A stretch of DNA of 64,000 bases from positions 1 to 64,000 of the forward strand of contig NZ_AKJG01000073.1 in the NCBI RefSeq assembly GCF_000282455.1, written 5' to 3'. Both the position numbers and the translations under genes were made by a program. Below the pieces are notes generated by a model. It was not told the origin of the DNA, did no database searches, and worked only from the letters and a program-made list of their open reading frames with translations. Shown here piece after piece: positions 34,742 through 44,374 of the stretch. Within the stretch, counting starts at the first letter, position 1, and every line of letters begins with the position of its first letter. The stretch comes from Pseudomonas sp. GM74. Its GTDB lineage: Bacteria; Pseudomonadota; Gammaproteobacteria; Pseudomonadales; Pseudomonadaceae.

Positions 34742-36136
34742 ATGACGATGGACCTGACACGGCGTCAGTTGTTGCAACGGGCGAGCGTCATTGGCGCCTT
34801 TACCGCGCTCGGCTCGACGCCGGCACTGGCCGAGCTGCTGCGCGCGCCACGCCTGATTCCCTGGCGCAACTGGTCGGGAGGCCAGAGTTGCCTGCCGGCG
34901 GCGCGGCTGGCACCCAAGAACCTGGATGAGTTGACGCAAGTGGTGCGCCAGGCCCCCGGCAGGATTCGGCCGGTGGGCTCGGCGCATTCCTTCAGCGCGC
35001 TGGTGCCCACCGACGGCACCTTGCTGTCGCTGAGCTATTTAACGGGATTGCTCGATCACGATGCGAAAACCCTGCAGGCCGAGTTCGCCGCCGGCACGCC
35101 GATGTCACGCATGGGCACGCCGCTCAAGGACATCGGCCAGGCCCTGCAAAACATGGCCGACATCGATTATCAGACCCTGGCCGGCGCGATCTCGACCTCA
35201 ACCCACGGCACCGGCAAACACTTTCAATCCTGTTCGGCCCATGTCTGCGGCATGCAGCTGGTGACCGCCAGCGGCGACGTGCTGGAGTGCGACGCCAACC
35301 GCCATCCTGAAGTGTTCAGCGCAGCCCGGGTGTCCCTGGGGGCGTTGGGCGTGGCCACCAGGGTGCGCCTGCAAAACCGCCCGGCGTATCGCTTGCGGGA
35401 GCGGCAATGGATCGCTAAAACCGAAGAGTTGCTCGAAGACCTGGACAAGAACACCCGGGAAAACCAGCACTGGGAAATGCTCGTGGTCACCCATTCCGAC
35501 TACGCCTTGTCGATCGCCCTGAACGAAACCACCGACCCGGCTACACCGCCAGTCCCGGCGGATGAGGAGGGCGGCAACGAGTTTGTCACCTTGATCGAGA
35601 AGATCGACAAGTACGCCAGCGACTTCCCGGACCTGCGCCGCACGATGCTCAACAACCTACGCCACCTGGCCAGTTTCGATGACCGGGTGGGCGACTCGTT
35701 CGACATCTACGCCAACGTGCGCACGGTACGTTTCAACGAAATGGAATATTCCGTGCCGGCCGAATACGGCCCGGCCTGTTTGCGCGAGATCCTCAAACTG
35801 ATCCAGGACAAGGGCCTGCGCACCTGGTTTCCGATCGAGTACCGGTACGTCAAGGCCGACGACATTCCCCTGAGCATGTTCGAAGGCCGCGACAGCTGTT
35901 CGATCTCGGTCCACCAGCATTACCAGATGGATCATCACAACTTCTTCGCCGCCATCGAGCCGATTTTCTGGAAGTACAACGGCCGGCCACATTGGGGCAA
36001 GTTGCACACGCTGAACGCGAAAAACCTGCAGCCGCTGTACCCGCGCTGGCAGGAATTCCTCCAGGTGCGGCAGGCGCTCGACCCCGGCGGCAAATTTCTC
36101 AATGCGCATTTGTCATCCATTCTGGGGGTGAGCTGA
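34742..36136 (+). CDS. FAD-dependent D-arabinono-1,4-lactone oxidase-like protein, exported
   Basis: 464 aa from the ATG at 34742. The N-terminus TRRQLLQRASVIGAF is a twin-arginine signal, so the folded FAD protein would be exported. PRH-type FAD domain: RIRPVGSAHSFSALVPTDG near 75 and TLAGAISTSTHGTGKHFQSC near 140 (His for covalent flavin is possible). The C-terminal domain has the ALO-type HWGKLHTLNA block near 435. Family members oxidise sugar lactones such as L-gulono- or D-arabinono-1,4-lactone. In this operon it is flanked by a c-type cytochrome (likely electron acceptor) and an exported PLP protein. Confidence 0.85.
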   Translation: MTMDLTRRQLLQRASVIGAFTALGSTPALAELLRAPRLIPWRNWSGGQSCLPAARLAPKNLDELTQVVRQAPGRIRPVGSAHSFSALVPTDGTLLSLSYLTGLLDHDAKTLQAEFAAGTPMSRMGTPLKDIGQALQNMADIDYQTLAGAISTSTHGTGKHFQSCSAHVCGMQLVTASGDVLECDANRHPEVFSAARVSLGALGVATRVRLQNRPAYRLRERQWIAKTEELLEDLDKNTRENQHWEMLVVTHSDYALSIALNETTDPATPPVPADEEGGNEFVTLIEKIDKYASDFPDLRRTMLNNLRHLASFDDRVGDSFDIYANVRTVRFNEMEYSVPAEYGPACLREILKLIQDKGLRTWFPIEYRYVKADDIPLSMFEGRDSCSISVHQHYQMDHHNFFAAIEPIFWKYNGRPHWGKLHTLNAKNLQPLYPRWQEFLQVRQALDPGGKFLNAHLSSILGVS

Positions 36137-37419
36137 TGACCGTCAATCGCCGCAATTTCTTGCTTGGCAGCGCTGGCGTCGGCGCCTCGTTGGTGGGTGT
36201 CGGGGCATGGCTGCGGCCGGGTGACCGAGGCGCGCCGTACAGCGATTACTTCCGTACCCTGAACCGCGAACTCAAGGACCACGGCCCGATGCGACCGGTG
36301 ATGTTGATCGACCTTGATCGGCTGGATCACAACATCGATGTGGTGATGCAATCGGTCAAGCGCGCCGGCAAGCACCTGCGCCTGGTGGAAAAATCACTGC
36401 CGGCGCCGGGGCTCCTGGCCTACATTGCCCAGCGCGCCGGCACCCAACGCCTGATGTCGTTTCACCAGCCCTTTCTCAATCATGACGCGGTGCAGTTTGC
36501 CGAGGCCGACATTTTGTTGGGCAAGCCGCTGCCGGTGCGTTCGGCCGAGTTGTTCTATCAGTCGCACAAGGGGCCTTTCGAGCCTTCGAAGCAATTGCAA
36601 TGGTTGCTCGATACACCGCAGCGCCTGCAGCAATACCTCGCCCTGGCCCAGGGGATGGGCACGCGAATGCGGGTGAACATCGAGCTGGATGTCGGGCTGC
36701 ATCGCGGTGGCGTCAGTGACCTTGGCGTACTCGGGCAGATGCTGGCGCTGATCAGCCAGCACCCGCAGCACCTGGAATTCGCCGGGTTCATGGGCTACGA
36801 CCCGTTCGTGGGCATGGGCGTACCGGGGATTCTGGGCTCGCCCGAGGAGCTGTTCGCGAAGGTGATGGTGATCTACTACCGCTGTGTCAATTTCACCCGT
36901 CAGCAATACCCCGGTTTATGGCGCGAAGGACTGACCCTCAATACCGCCGGCAGCCCGAGCTATCGCATGCATGAGCACGAACAGCTCAGCAGCGAAGTGT
37001 CGGTGGGGACGGCGATGCTCAAGCCCACTCATTATGATTTGCCGTCACTGGCGCAGCATGTGCCCGCCGCCTACATCGCCACGCCAGTCCTGAAAAGCAC
37101 CGGGGCGGTGAATATTCCAGCGCTGGATGACAAGTCCGGGCTGTTTTCCTGGTGGGACACCAATCAGCGCGAGACGTATTTCATCTATGGCGGTAACTGG
37201 ATGGCGGAGTTCGAATCGCCAACGGGGTTGCAGAGTAATGGCGTGTATGGCCGCAGCTCGAACCAGGAAATGGTCAATGGTTCGGCGGCGGTGGGGCTGA
37301 CGGTGGAGGACCAGGTGTTCTTGCGCCCGACCCAGACGGAGTCGGTGTTGTTGCAGTTCGGGGACTTGCTGGCGGTTCGGGGTGGGAAGATTGTGGATAG
37401 CTGGCCGGTGTATTCCTGA
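36136..37419 (+). CDS. Exported PLP enzyme with alanine-racemase/D-threonine-aldolase-type N-terminal domain
   Basis: 427 aa; its ATG shares its A with the TGA stop of the oxidase gene. The N-terminus NRRNFLLGSAGVGASLVGVG is a twin-arginine signal. The N-terminal barrel (about 55-290) has VMLIDLDRLDHNIDVVMQSV near 55 and LRLVEKSLPAPGLLAY near 80, in which Lys85 or so is the probable PLP lysine; D-threonine aldolases have LRPHxKTHK at this place. RVNIELDVGLHRGG near 190 is also shared. Exported members of this family are poorly studied. No D-amino-acid transporter or other metabolic neighbour gives the substrate. Confidence 0.8.
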   Translation: MTVNRRNFLLGSAGVGASLVGVGAWLRPGDRGAPYSDYFRTLNRELKDHGPMRPVMLIDLDRLDHNIDVVMQSVKRAGKHLRLVEKSLPAPGLLAYIAQRAGTQRLMSFHQPFLNHDAVQFAEADILLGKPLPVRSAELFYQSHKGPFEPSKQLQWLLDTPQRLQQYLALAQGMGTRMRVNIELDVGLHRGGVSDLGVLGQMLALISQHPQHLEFAGFMGYDPFVGMGVPGILGSPEELFAKVMVIYYRCVNFTRQQYPGLWREGLTLNTAGSPSYRMHEHEQLSSEVSVGTAMLKPTHYDLPSLAQHVPAAYIATPVLKSTGAVNIPALDDKSGLFSWWDTNQRETYFIYGGNWMAEFESPTGLQSNGVYGRSSNQEMVNGSAAVGLTVEDQVFLRPTQTESVLLQFGDLLAVRGGKIVDSWPVYS

Positions 37420-37442
37420 TGTTTGTTGGGTGACTGTTCCGG

Positions 37443-37515
37443 CGCCTTCGCGGGCAAGCCCGCTCCCACAGGGTGCAGCGTTGTCCTTGTGGGAGCGGGC
37501 TTGCTCCGGGCGGCG
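37443..37515. repeat. REP pair
   Basis: TTCGCGGGCAAGCCCGCTCC at about 37448 and the inverted copy GGGAGCGGGCTTGCTCCGGG at about 37491. It lies between convergent genes. Confidence 0.85.
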
Positions 37516-37538
37516 TTCCGACGAAGGCGTCAGCTCAG

Positions 37539-38495
37539 TCAAAACGCATAGGGAATGCTGACCTTAGCCCAAAGCATTTCCCCTTCAGGCCGGTTTTCCA
37601 CGTCGAACTCCTTGGCCCAGCGAATCTCCGCGCTGGCGTATTCGAGAAAGGTCCAGTGCAGTGCCGGACCAATCGCAAACACTTGCCCGCGCACCCCGTC
37701 GTTCACGTCCTGGCCATTGAACTGCACGGTGTGGCCGAACTGTTTGTCGTCGGTGGTTTGCTTGAGGTAGTAGCCGTTCAACCCGAGCATCAGGTCGTCG
37801 GTGATCTTGAAACTGGCCGAATAGTCGAAGTGGAAAATCTGCCCCGACTTGTAGTCGGTGTCTTTGTTTTTCCCGTTGAAACTGTAGGTGGTCTTCATCG
37901 ACACCTCGGTTCTGTCCGTCGGCAGCCAGGTGAAGGAGAACAAGGGTTTGTAGGTGTAGAAGTTGTTGCTGGTGTTGGCCAGGCGATCAACGCTGTACTC
38001 GCCGGTCGGCACGGTGACTTCGATGGCTGCGCCGAGGGTCAGGCTTGGGCCCATGTCCCAGAGAATGATCGGCGCGACCGTGGTGTCGCCCATGCCTTCG
38101 CGGGTGTCCTGCAAGCCGAACACCGAGACTTCCTGCTTGAGCCAGGGCTGCGCGATGTAGCCGCCCAGCCGGCCGCCAAACACCCGCACCGGGCTGAGGT
38201 AATCCAGGCGCGGAATGACCGCCGTGGATTCGATCTCGACGTTCGGCACTTTGCCGCCCAGGGAGCTGATATTGAGCTTCGTGGCTTTGTAGTGGTTGTA
38301 GTAGAGGTTGAATGCAACCATGTTGTCCGGAAGGCTGTCGGGCGAAAGCGGCAACATGAAAAAGCCGTCGGTGCCGGTGCCGATGTTGTCCACGCCGGCC
38401 TCGGTGGCCAGCGCCGGTTGCAGGGCGCAGACGCCGGCCAGGCCAATGACCAGTAGGGGAAGTGTCGTGCGGGTCGGGATCATGGGTGTACTCAT
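37539..38495 (-). CDS. SphA/MetA-pathway outer-membrane transporter-like protein
   Basis: 318 aa from the ATG at 38495 (in-frame ATG at 38483 is also possible; neither has a strong ribosome site). Signal peptide LPLLVIGLAGVCALQPALA. The remainder alternates short beta strands with Gly/Asp turns, ending in the outer-membrane-type Phe (SIPYAF), as in the SphA/phenol-degradation meta-pathway family (PF13557); GGYIAQPWLKQEVSVFG and AAIEVTVPTGEYSVDRLANT are typical. Probably an outer-membrane channel for aromatic or sphingosine-related compounds. It is divergent from the AraC gene, 196 bp apart, and likely controlled by it. Confidence 0.85.
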   Translation of the reverse strand: MSTPMIPTRTTLPLLVIGLAGVCALQPALATEAGVDNIGTGTDGFFMLPLSPDSLPDNMVAFNLYYNHYKATKLNISSLGGKVPNVEIESTAVIPRLDYLSPVRVFGGRLGGYIAQPWLKQEVSVFGLQDTREGMGDTTVAPIILWDMGPSLTLGAAIEVTVPTGEYSVDRLANTSNNFYTYKPLFSFTWLPTDRTEVSMKTTYSFNGKNKDTDYKSGQIFHFDYSASFKITDDLMLGLNGYYLKQTTDDKQFGHTVQFNGQDVNDGVRGQVFAIGPALHWTFLEYASAEIRWAKEFDVENRPEGEMLWAKVSIPYAF

Positions 38496-38691
38496 TATTA
38501 TTGTTAGCGGGCTGTCCGGCATCCATACGAGGGCCGCAACATAGAAATAAGCTGTCTGCGCCCTGCAAGGCAGGGTATTGGCGGCCATTTAGGGGGACTT
38601 CTGCGGACAGCCTTTGAACCCTGTGCTAACTTTCTTCGACATAACCGGTTACAAAAATAAGAATGCAGCTCGACCCGGAATGTAGAGCCCC

Positions 38692-39732
38692 ATGCAAATG
38701 AAAGTGATCGATCCCACCTTTGAACTGGCGCTGGTGTCGCCGTTTCTCCTGCAGACCCTGGCCGAAGTCGCCGAGCAAAAAGGCATCCACCCCGAAAGCC
38801 TGTGCCGAGGCTTGGGGTTTACCTTTGAGGACCTGCAGGACCCGGCGCAGCGCATTTCCTATCGCCAGGCCGTGGCCATGATTCAGCGCGCGCTCAGGGC
38901 CTTGCCCAATCAGGGGCTGGGTCTGTGGGTCGGCGCGCAGAATGTGCTCGGTACATTGGGGTTGTTGGGGCATGTGTTGTCGCTGTGCAAGACCCTGCGC
39001 GATGCCTTCGAGCTGGGCATCCGTCATCAACACACCTCTGGCGGCATTGTCGTGTCGAGTGTGGAGGAGGCGGGGGGTCGGGTGTTTATCGACGTTGAAT
39101 GTCGCTTGCCGTTCGCCGACGTGCAGTTGTTCGCGGTCGAGGAGTTTTTCGCCAGCCTGCTGGTGTACGGCCGGGCGCTGGTCGGGGCGGATTTCAAGCC
39201 GATGGCCGTGGAGTTCATGCATGCCGCGCCGGACTATCTCGGCGAATATTCGCGCCTGCTGGGGCCGGACGTGCGTTTCGGTTGCCTGCAAAACCGCATG
39301 GTGATCGAGGCACACTGGCTGGGCGTTCACTTGCCCAATCACCATTCCCTGGCCCTGCGTCAGGCCGTGAAGTTGCTCGAGCTGGAAGCCGCGCAGGTGC
39401 ACCAGAAAATGGATCTGATCCAGGCCGTGGAACGGGCGATTGCCCGGGACCTGACCGAGGGCAGCCACATCGAGAAAATCGCCGGCGACCTGAACATGAG
39501 CAGCCGTACCTTGCGCCGCCGCCTCACGGAACACGCGCTGACCTTCGAAGCGCTGCTGGAGCAAGTGCGCCAGGCCCGCACCATGAGCCTGCTGGCCAAC
39601 CCGGACATGTCCATCGAACGCATCACCGAGGAAGTCGGCTACAGCGACGTGCGCAGCTTCCGCCGGGCGTTCAAGCGCTGGACCGGCATGAGCCCGAGTG
39701 CGTTTCGCAACGAAAGCCCCAGCACGGTCTGA
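38692..39732 (+). CDS. AraC-family regulator (OruR/ArgR-like, N-terminal arabinose-binding domain)
   Basis: 346 aa. Residues 25-205 form the N-terminal domain of the AraC_binding_2/arabinose-operon type (ISYRQAVAMIQRALRALPNQ, GLGLWVGAQNVLGTLGLLGH). The C-terminal 100 residues have the two HTHs: HIEKIAGDLNMSSRTLRRRL and SIERITEEVGYSDVRSFRRA, then FKRWTGMSPSAFR. It is divergent from the SphA gene and likely its activator (SphR in Pseudomonas aeruginosa is of this type and responds to sphingosine). The start has alternatives at 38692 and 38698. Confidence 0.9.
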   Translation: MQMKVIDPTFELALVSPFLLQTLAEVAEQKGIHPESLCRGLGFTFEDLQDPAQRISYRQAVAMIQRALRALPNQGLGLWVGAQNVLGTLGLLGHVLSLCKTLRDAFELGIRHQHTSGGIVVSSVEEAGGRVFIDVECRLPFADVQLFAVEEFFASLLVYGRALVGADFKPMAVEFMHAAPDYLGEYSRLLGPDVRFGCLQNRMVIEAHWLGVHLPNHHSLALRQAVKLLELEAAQVHQKMDLIQAVERAIARDLTEGSHIEKIAGDLNMSSRTLRRRLTEHALTFEALLEQVRQARTMSLLANPDMSIERITEEVGYSDVRSFRRAFKRWTGMSPSAFRNESPSTV

Positions 39733-39841
39733 CTTTTTTGCGGTGAGCAGGCTGCCCCCTTTGCCACGGGTTCCTGGCCTCTGACGACACACAAACCCTC
39801 GTACTCCGGTTAAACTCCATGCTCTTTTTCAAGGAGTTCAT

Positions 39842-40729
39842 ATGAGCCATTACCAGCCGGGCATTCTCGCCACCCCCGTTCCGCCTCAAGCCCGCCATAT
39901 GTTCTTTGCCCTCGAATCCGCCGAAGCATTGCCGGCTGCACTCGACAACTTGATGCAACTGGTGGACGGGAAATCGGCGGTCGTCGGCTTCGGCGAATCC
40001 CTGGTCAAGGCACTGGATGGGCAGATCGAAGGCCTGCGCACTTTTCCGGCACTGGCTGGGGTCGGCGTCGACAATCCGTCGACCCAGCACGCGCTCTGGT
40101 GCTGGCTGCACGGTGAAGACCGTGGCGAACTGCTCAACCGCAGCAACGCCATCGCAGCGGCACTGGCCCCGGCGTTGCGCATGGTGCAGATGAACGAAAC
40201 CTTCCGCCATATGACCGGGCATGACCTGACCGGCTTCGAAGATGGCACCGAGAATCCCCACGACGCAGCCGCCGTGGCCGCCGCCCTGGTGGCTGAGGGC
40301 GCGGACGGTACGGTGGGTGGCAGCTTCGCCGCGATCCAGCAGTGGCAGCATGACTTGAAAGGTTTCCATGGGCTGTCGGCGGATGAAAAAGACAACATCA
40401 TGGGCCGCCGCTTGAGCGATAACGAAGAGATCGACGACGCGCCGGTTTCCGCCCACGTCAAACGCACCGCCCAGGAAAGCTTCGCGCCCGAGGCCTTCGT
40501 GGTGCGCCGTTCGATGCCGTGGATCGAAGGCGACCGCGCCGGGCTGATGTTCCTGGCCTTCGGCTTTTCCCTCGATGCCTTCGAAGCCCAACTGCGCCGC
40601 ATGAGTGGCCTGGAAGACGGCATCACCGACGGTCTGTACCGCATCAGCCGTCCGGTCACCGGTGGCTACTACTGGTGCCCGCCGCTCAAGGACGGTCGAC
40701 TGGACCTGCGCGCATTGCGCGTCGGCTGA
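39842..40729 (+). CDS. Dyp-type haem peroxidase
   Basis: 295 aa, the typical length of a B-type DyP. The catalytic motif GFEDGTENP (Asp of GxxDG) lies near residue 135, and the proximal His is expected in the AHVKRTAQESFAPEAF region near 205. RRSMPWIEGDRAGLMFLAFG follows near 222. The enzyme oxidises aromatic compounds with hydrogen peroxide. There is no signal peptide. A good site (AAGGAGTTC) precedes the ATG. The Gfo/Idh gene begins 16 bp later, so the two are co-transcribed. Confidence 0.9.
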   Translation: MSHYQPGILATPVPPQARHMFFALESAEALPAALDNLMQLVDGKSAVVGFGESLVKALDGQIEGLRTFPALAGVGVDNPSTQHALWCWLHGEDRGELLNRSNAIAAALAPALRMVQMNETFRHMTGHDLTGFEDGTENPHDAAAVAAALVAEGADGTVGGSFAAIQQWQHDLKGFHGLSADEKDNIMGRRLSDNEEIDDAPVSAHVKRTAQESFAPEAFVVRRSMPWIEGDRAGLMFLAFGFSLDAFEAQLRRMSGLEDGITDGLYRISRPVTGGYYWCPPLKDGRLDLRALRVG

Positions 40730-40745
40730 ACAGCAAGGAGAGCCA

Positions 40746-41714
40746 ATGAACGTGGTGCGCTGGGGCATGATCGGTTGTGGCAGTGTCGCTGAACGCAAAA
40801 GCGCGCCGGCCTTCTACAAGGCGCCCGGATCGGCGTTGGTGGCGGTGATGGGCCGGCGCCTGGAAGCCGTCACCGACTATGCCGAGCGCCACGGCATCGC
40901 ACGGGTCTACACCGATGCGCAGGCGCTGATCAACGATCCCGAGGTCGACGCGGTGTACGTCGCTACGCCACCCGACAGCCATCATGCCTATGCCTTGCAG
41001 GTGGCCGCCGCCGGCAAGCATTGCTGCGTCGAAAAGCCGATGGCGCTGAATGCCGGGCAAAGCCGCGAGATGCAGCAGGTGTTTGCCGATGCCGGGCTGC
41101 ATCTGTTCGTGTCCTATTACCGACGTTCGTTGCCACGCTTGCGGCAAGTGCGGCAATGGCTGGAGGAGGGGCGGATCGGTGAGGTCCGGCACCTCACCTG
41201 GACCCTCACCAAAGCCCCGTCGTCAGCGGACCGGAACGGCATCGATAACTGGCGCACCGACCCGGCGATTGCCGGTGGAGGTTACTTCGCCGATCTGGCC
41301 AGCCATGGCCTGGACCTGTTTCAGTACCTGTTCGGCGATATCGTCGAAGTCGCCGGGTTCACCGCACGGCAGGCCGGTTTGTACGCGGCCGAAGATGCCG
41401 TCAGCGCCACTTGGCGGTTTGCCAGCGGGGCACTGGGCATGGGCTGCTGGAACTTCGCTGCAGACCGTCGCGAAGACCGGGTCGAAGTGATTGGCAGTAC
41501 AGGCCGGATCACTTTTTCAGTGTTCGATGAGCACCCTGTCGAGTTGCACGCCGACGAGCACCTCAGCCTGAACATCGAGCATCACGCGCACATTCAGTGG
41601 CACCACGTATTGGGCATGAATGCGCATATTCGTGGCGAGGCGCAGCACCCGGCCGTGGCCGAGCAGGCGCTGAAGACCGATTGGGTGATGGACCAGATCC
41701 TCAAGCGCCACTGA
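40746..41714 (+). CDS. Gfo/Idh/MocA-family oxidoreductase
   Basis: 322 aa from the ATG at 40746 (AAGGAG eight bases upstream). N-terminal Rossmann domain: VRWGMIGCGSVAERKSAPAF near 4, VDAVYVATPPDSHHAYAL near 62 and the catalytic EKPMAL near 95. The C-terminal domain holds GGGYFADLASHGLDLFQYLF near 180. Such enzymes oxidise or reduce sugars, inositols or related compounds with NAD(P). It is in one operon with the Dyp peroxidase; substrate unknown. Confidence 0.9.
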   Translation: MNVVRWGMIGCGSVAERKSAPAFYKAPGSALVAVMGRRLEAVTDYAERHGIARVYTDAQALINDPEVDAVYVATPPDSHHAYALQVAAAGKHCCVEKPMALNAGQSREMQQVFADAGLHLFVSYYRRSLPRLRQVRQWLEEGRIGEVRHLTWTLTKAPSSADRNGIDNWRTDPAIAGGGYFADLASHGLDLFQYLFGDIVEVAGFTARQAGLYAAEDAVSATWRFASGALGMGCWNFAADRREDRVEVIGSTGRITFSVFDEHPVELHADEHLSLNIEHHAHIQWHHVLGMNAHIRGEAQHPAVAEQALKTDWVMDQILKRH

Positions 41715-41736
41715 TCCTTCAGACCACACATAACCC

Positions 41737-41765
41737 CCTGTGGGAGCAAGCCCGCTCCCACATTT
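41737..41765. repeat. Single REP element
   Basis: CTGTGGGAGCAAGCCCGCTCCCACA: a single REP palindrome between the Gfo/Idh gene and the GntR operon. Confidence 0.75.
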
Positions 41766-41868
41766 GTTCTTGCATCGCGAATCTAACCTTATTCTCAAAC
41801 AGTATTTCTCAATCCCCACACTGCCTCTCTAAGATCACGTCATAACTCGTTATAACAAGTGATCTGCC

Positions 41869-42621
41869 ATGACCGATAACGTTCTATCCCTGAGCAGCGT
41901 CCCGTTGCACACCCAGCTGCGAGATGTGCTGCGCGCCCGTATCCTCGACGGCGAATACCCGCAAGACAGCCAGATGCCTTCCGAAAGCGAGCTTGGCGCG
42001 TTGTTCAAGGTCAGCCGCATCACCGTGCGCCAGGCCTTGGGCGATCTGCAAAAAGAAGGGCTGATCTTCAAGATCCACGGCAAGGGCACCTTCGTCGCCA
42101 AGCCCAAAACCTTCCAGAACGTCAGCACCCTGCAAGGCCTGGCCGAGTCCATGACCGGTCGCGGCTATGAGGTGATCAACCGCCTGCGCAGCTACAAGTT
42201 CATTGCCGCCGACAAGCTCGTCGCCGAGCGTTTGCAGGTCGCCGAAGGCGAGATCGTGGCTCAGATCAAACGGGTGCGCCTGATCAATCGCGAGCCGATT
42301 TCCCTGGAAATCACTTACCTGCCCAAGGCCGTTGGAGAGCGCCTGGAAAAAGCCGACCTGGTCACTCGCGACATTTTCCAGATCCTGGAGAACGACTGCG
42401 GCCTGACCCTGGGGCACGCCGACCTGGCCATCGATGCGGTACTGGCCGACAGCGACCTGACTCGGGCGCTCAACGTCGAACCCGGCTCGCCGATCATGCG
42501 CATCGAACGCCTGACCCACGATATCGAGGGTCGGCCGCTGGACTTCGAACACCTTTACTACCGTGGCGATGCCTTCCAGTACCGCCTGCGGATCGACCGG
42601 CAAAAAGGGGAGCAGGCATGA
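41869..42621 (+). CDS. GntR-family regulator (UTRA domain)
   Basis: 250 aa. Winged HTH at about 10-75 (PLHTQLRDVLRARILDGEYP, MPSESELGALFKVSRITVRQ, then AKPKT) and a UTRA ligand-binding domain (about 95-235) ending VEPGSPIMRIERLTHDIEGR. The gene is the first of eight in one direction and overlaps the flavoprotein gene by 4 bp (ATGA), so it is likely an autoregulated repressor for the operon; the ligand is not known. GTTATAACAAGT near 41850 is a dyad just upstream of the start that could be its operator. Confidence 0.9.
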   Translation: MTDNVLSLSSVPLHTQLRDVLRARILDGEYPQDSQMPSESELGALFKVSRITVRQALGDLQKEGLIFKIHGKGTFVAKPKTFQNVSTLQGLAESMTGRGYEVINRLRSYKFIAADKLVAERLQVAEGEIVAQIKRVRLINREPISLEITYLPKAVGERLEKADLVTRDIFQILENDCGLTLGHADLAIDAVLADSDLTRALNVEPGSPIMRIERLTHDIEGRPLDFEHLYYRGDAFQYRLRIDRQKGEQA

Positions 42622-44348
42622 CGCGCAGCACGTTGGAGCAGGAATACGACATCGTTGTCATTGGCGGCGGCACGGCCGGTCCCATGGCGGCGATCAAGGC
42701 CAAGGAACGCAACCGCGACCTGCGGGTGTTGTTGATCGACAAGGCCAACGTCAAGCGCAGCGGCGCGATCAGCATGGGCATGGACGGCCTGAACAACGCG
42801 ATCATTCCCGGCCACTCGACGCCTGAGCAATACACCAAGGAAATCACCATCGCCAACGACGGCATCGTCAATCAGGCCGCGGTGTACGCCTATGCCACCC
42901 ACAGCTTCGAGACCCTCTCGCAACTGGACCGTTGGGGCGTGAAATTCGAGAAGGACGAAACCGGCGACTACGCGGTAAAGAAGGTTCACCACATGGGCGC
43001 TTACGTGTTGCCGATGCCGGAAGGGCACGACATCAAGAAAGTCCTGTACCGGCAGCTCAAGCGCGCTCGGGTGAGCATCACCAATCGCCTGGTGTGCACC
43101 CGTTTGCTGACGGATGAGGAGGGCGCGGTCAATGGCGTGATGGGCTTCGACTGCCGCACGGCGGACTTCCATGTGATCAAGGCCAAGGCGGTGATCCTCG
43201 CCTGCGGTGCCGCCGGACGCCTGGGATTGCCGTCTTCGGGCTACCTGATGGGCACCTACGAAAACCCGTCCAATGCCGGCGACGGCTACTCGATGGCCTA
43301 TCACGCCGGGGCCGAGCTGGCGAACCTGGAGTGCTTCCAGATCAACCCGCTGATCAAGGATTACAACGGCCCGGCCTGCGCTTACGTCACCGGCCCGCTG
43401 GGCGGCTACACCGCCAACAACAAGGGTGAACGCTTCATCGAATGCGACTACTGGAGCGGGCAGATGATGTGGGAGTTCCACCAGGAGCTGGAAAGCGGCA
43501 ATGGCCCGGTGTTCCTCAAGCTCGATCACCTGGCCGAGGAAACCATCCAGAATATCGAAGAGATCCTGCACAGCAACGAGCGTCCGAGTCGCGGCCAGTT
43601 CCATGCCAATCGTGGCACCGACTACCGCACGCAGATGGTCGAGATGCACATCTCCGAGATCGGCTTTTGCAGCGGGCATTCGGCGTCGGGGGTGTGGGTC
43701 AACGAAAAGGCCGAGACCTCGGTCAAGGGCTTGTACTCGGCCGGTGACATGGCCGCGGTGCCGCACAACTACATGCTCGGCGCGTTCACCTACGGCTGGT
43801 TCGCTGGCAACAACGCAGCGGATTTTGTCGCCGGGCGCGAGTTTTCAGCGCTGGATGCCCGGCAGGTCGAAACCGAAAAACAACGGGTCTACGCACCGCT
43901 GGACCGTTTACACGGCCTGCCACCGGCCCAGGTCGAATACAAGCTGCGACGCTTCGTCAATGACTACCTGCAACCGCCGAAAGTGACCAGGAAGATGCAG
44001 ATCGGCCTGCAACGCTTCAGCGACATCCAGCGTGATCTCGACCAGATCAAGGCCCACAACGCCCACGAGCTGATGCGCGCCATGGAAGTCAGCATGATCC
44101 GCGACTGCGCCGAAATGGCTGCCCGGGCTTCATTGTTCCGCGCCGAAAGCCGCTGGGGGCTTTACCACCACCGCGTTGATCACCCGCAACGCAACGACCG
44201 CGACTGGTTCTGCCATTGCCACCTGAAGAAAGACGAAAACGGTTTGATGAGCAGTTTCAAGAAAGCCGTCGAGCCTTACATCATCGCGCTGGATGCCGAC
44301 GAGATGCAGGCCTACGACCGGCTGCGGGTCGGCGCGGATGCCGCCTGA
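42618..44348 (+). CDS. AprA-like/fumarate-reductase-type flavoprotein
   Basis: 576 aa. FAD-binding motif IVVIGGGTAGPMAAIKAKER near 12, then SGAISMGMDGLNNA near 50, and a C-terminal FAD motif GLYSAGDMAAVPHNYMLGAF near 372. The length and the pattern (GAYVLPMPEGHDIKKVLYRQ, FCHCHLKKDENG near the end) place it with adenylylsulfate-reductase alpha subunits rather than with succinate dehydrogenase. AprA reduces APS to sulfite with AprB. Here it is next to a two-cluster ferredoxin and an ABC importer of the nitrate/sulfonate/taurine type, so it probably transforms a sulfur-containing or other small anion after uptake. The exact substrate is unknown. Confidence 0.8.
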   Translation: MTRSTLEQEYDIVVIGGGTAGPMAAIKAKERNRDLRVLLIDKANVKRSGAISMGMDGLNNAIIPGHSTPEQYTKEITIANDGIVNQAAVYAYATHSFETLSQLDRWGVKFEKDETGDYAVKKVHHMGAYVLPMPEGHDIKKVLYRQLKRARVSITNRLVCTRLLTDEEGAVNGVMGFDCRTADFHVIKAKAVILACGAAGRLGLPSSGYLMGTYENPSNAGDGYSMAYHAGAELANLECFQINPLIKDYNGPACAYVTGPLGGYTANNKGERFIECDYWSGQMMWEFHQELESGNGPVFLKLDHLAEETIQNIEEILHSNERPSRGQFHANRGTDYRTQMVEMHISEIGFCSGHSASGVWVNEKAETSVKGLYSAGDMAAVPHNYMLGAFTYGWFAGNNAADFVAGREFSALDARQVETEKQRVYAPLDRLHGLPPAQVEYKLRRFVNDYLQPPKVTRKMQIGLQRFSDIQRDLDQIKAHNAHELMRAMEVSMIRDCAEMAARASLFRAESRWGLYHHRVDHPQRNDRDWFCHCHLKKDENGLMSSFKKAVEPYIIALDADEMQAYDRLRVGADAA

Positions 44349-44374
44349 GCATCACCCAAGAGAGAGACCGTGAA

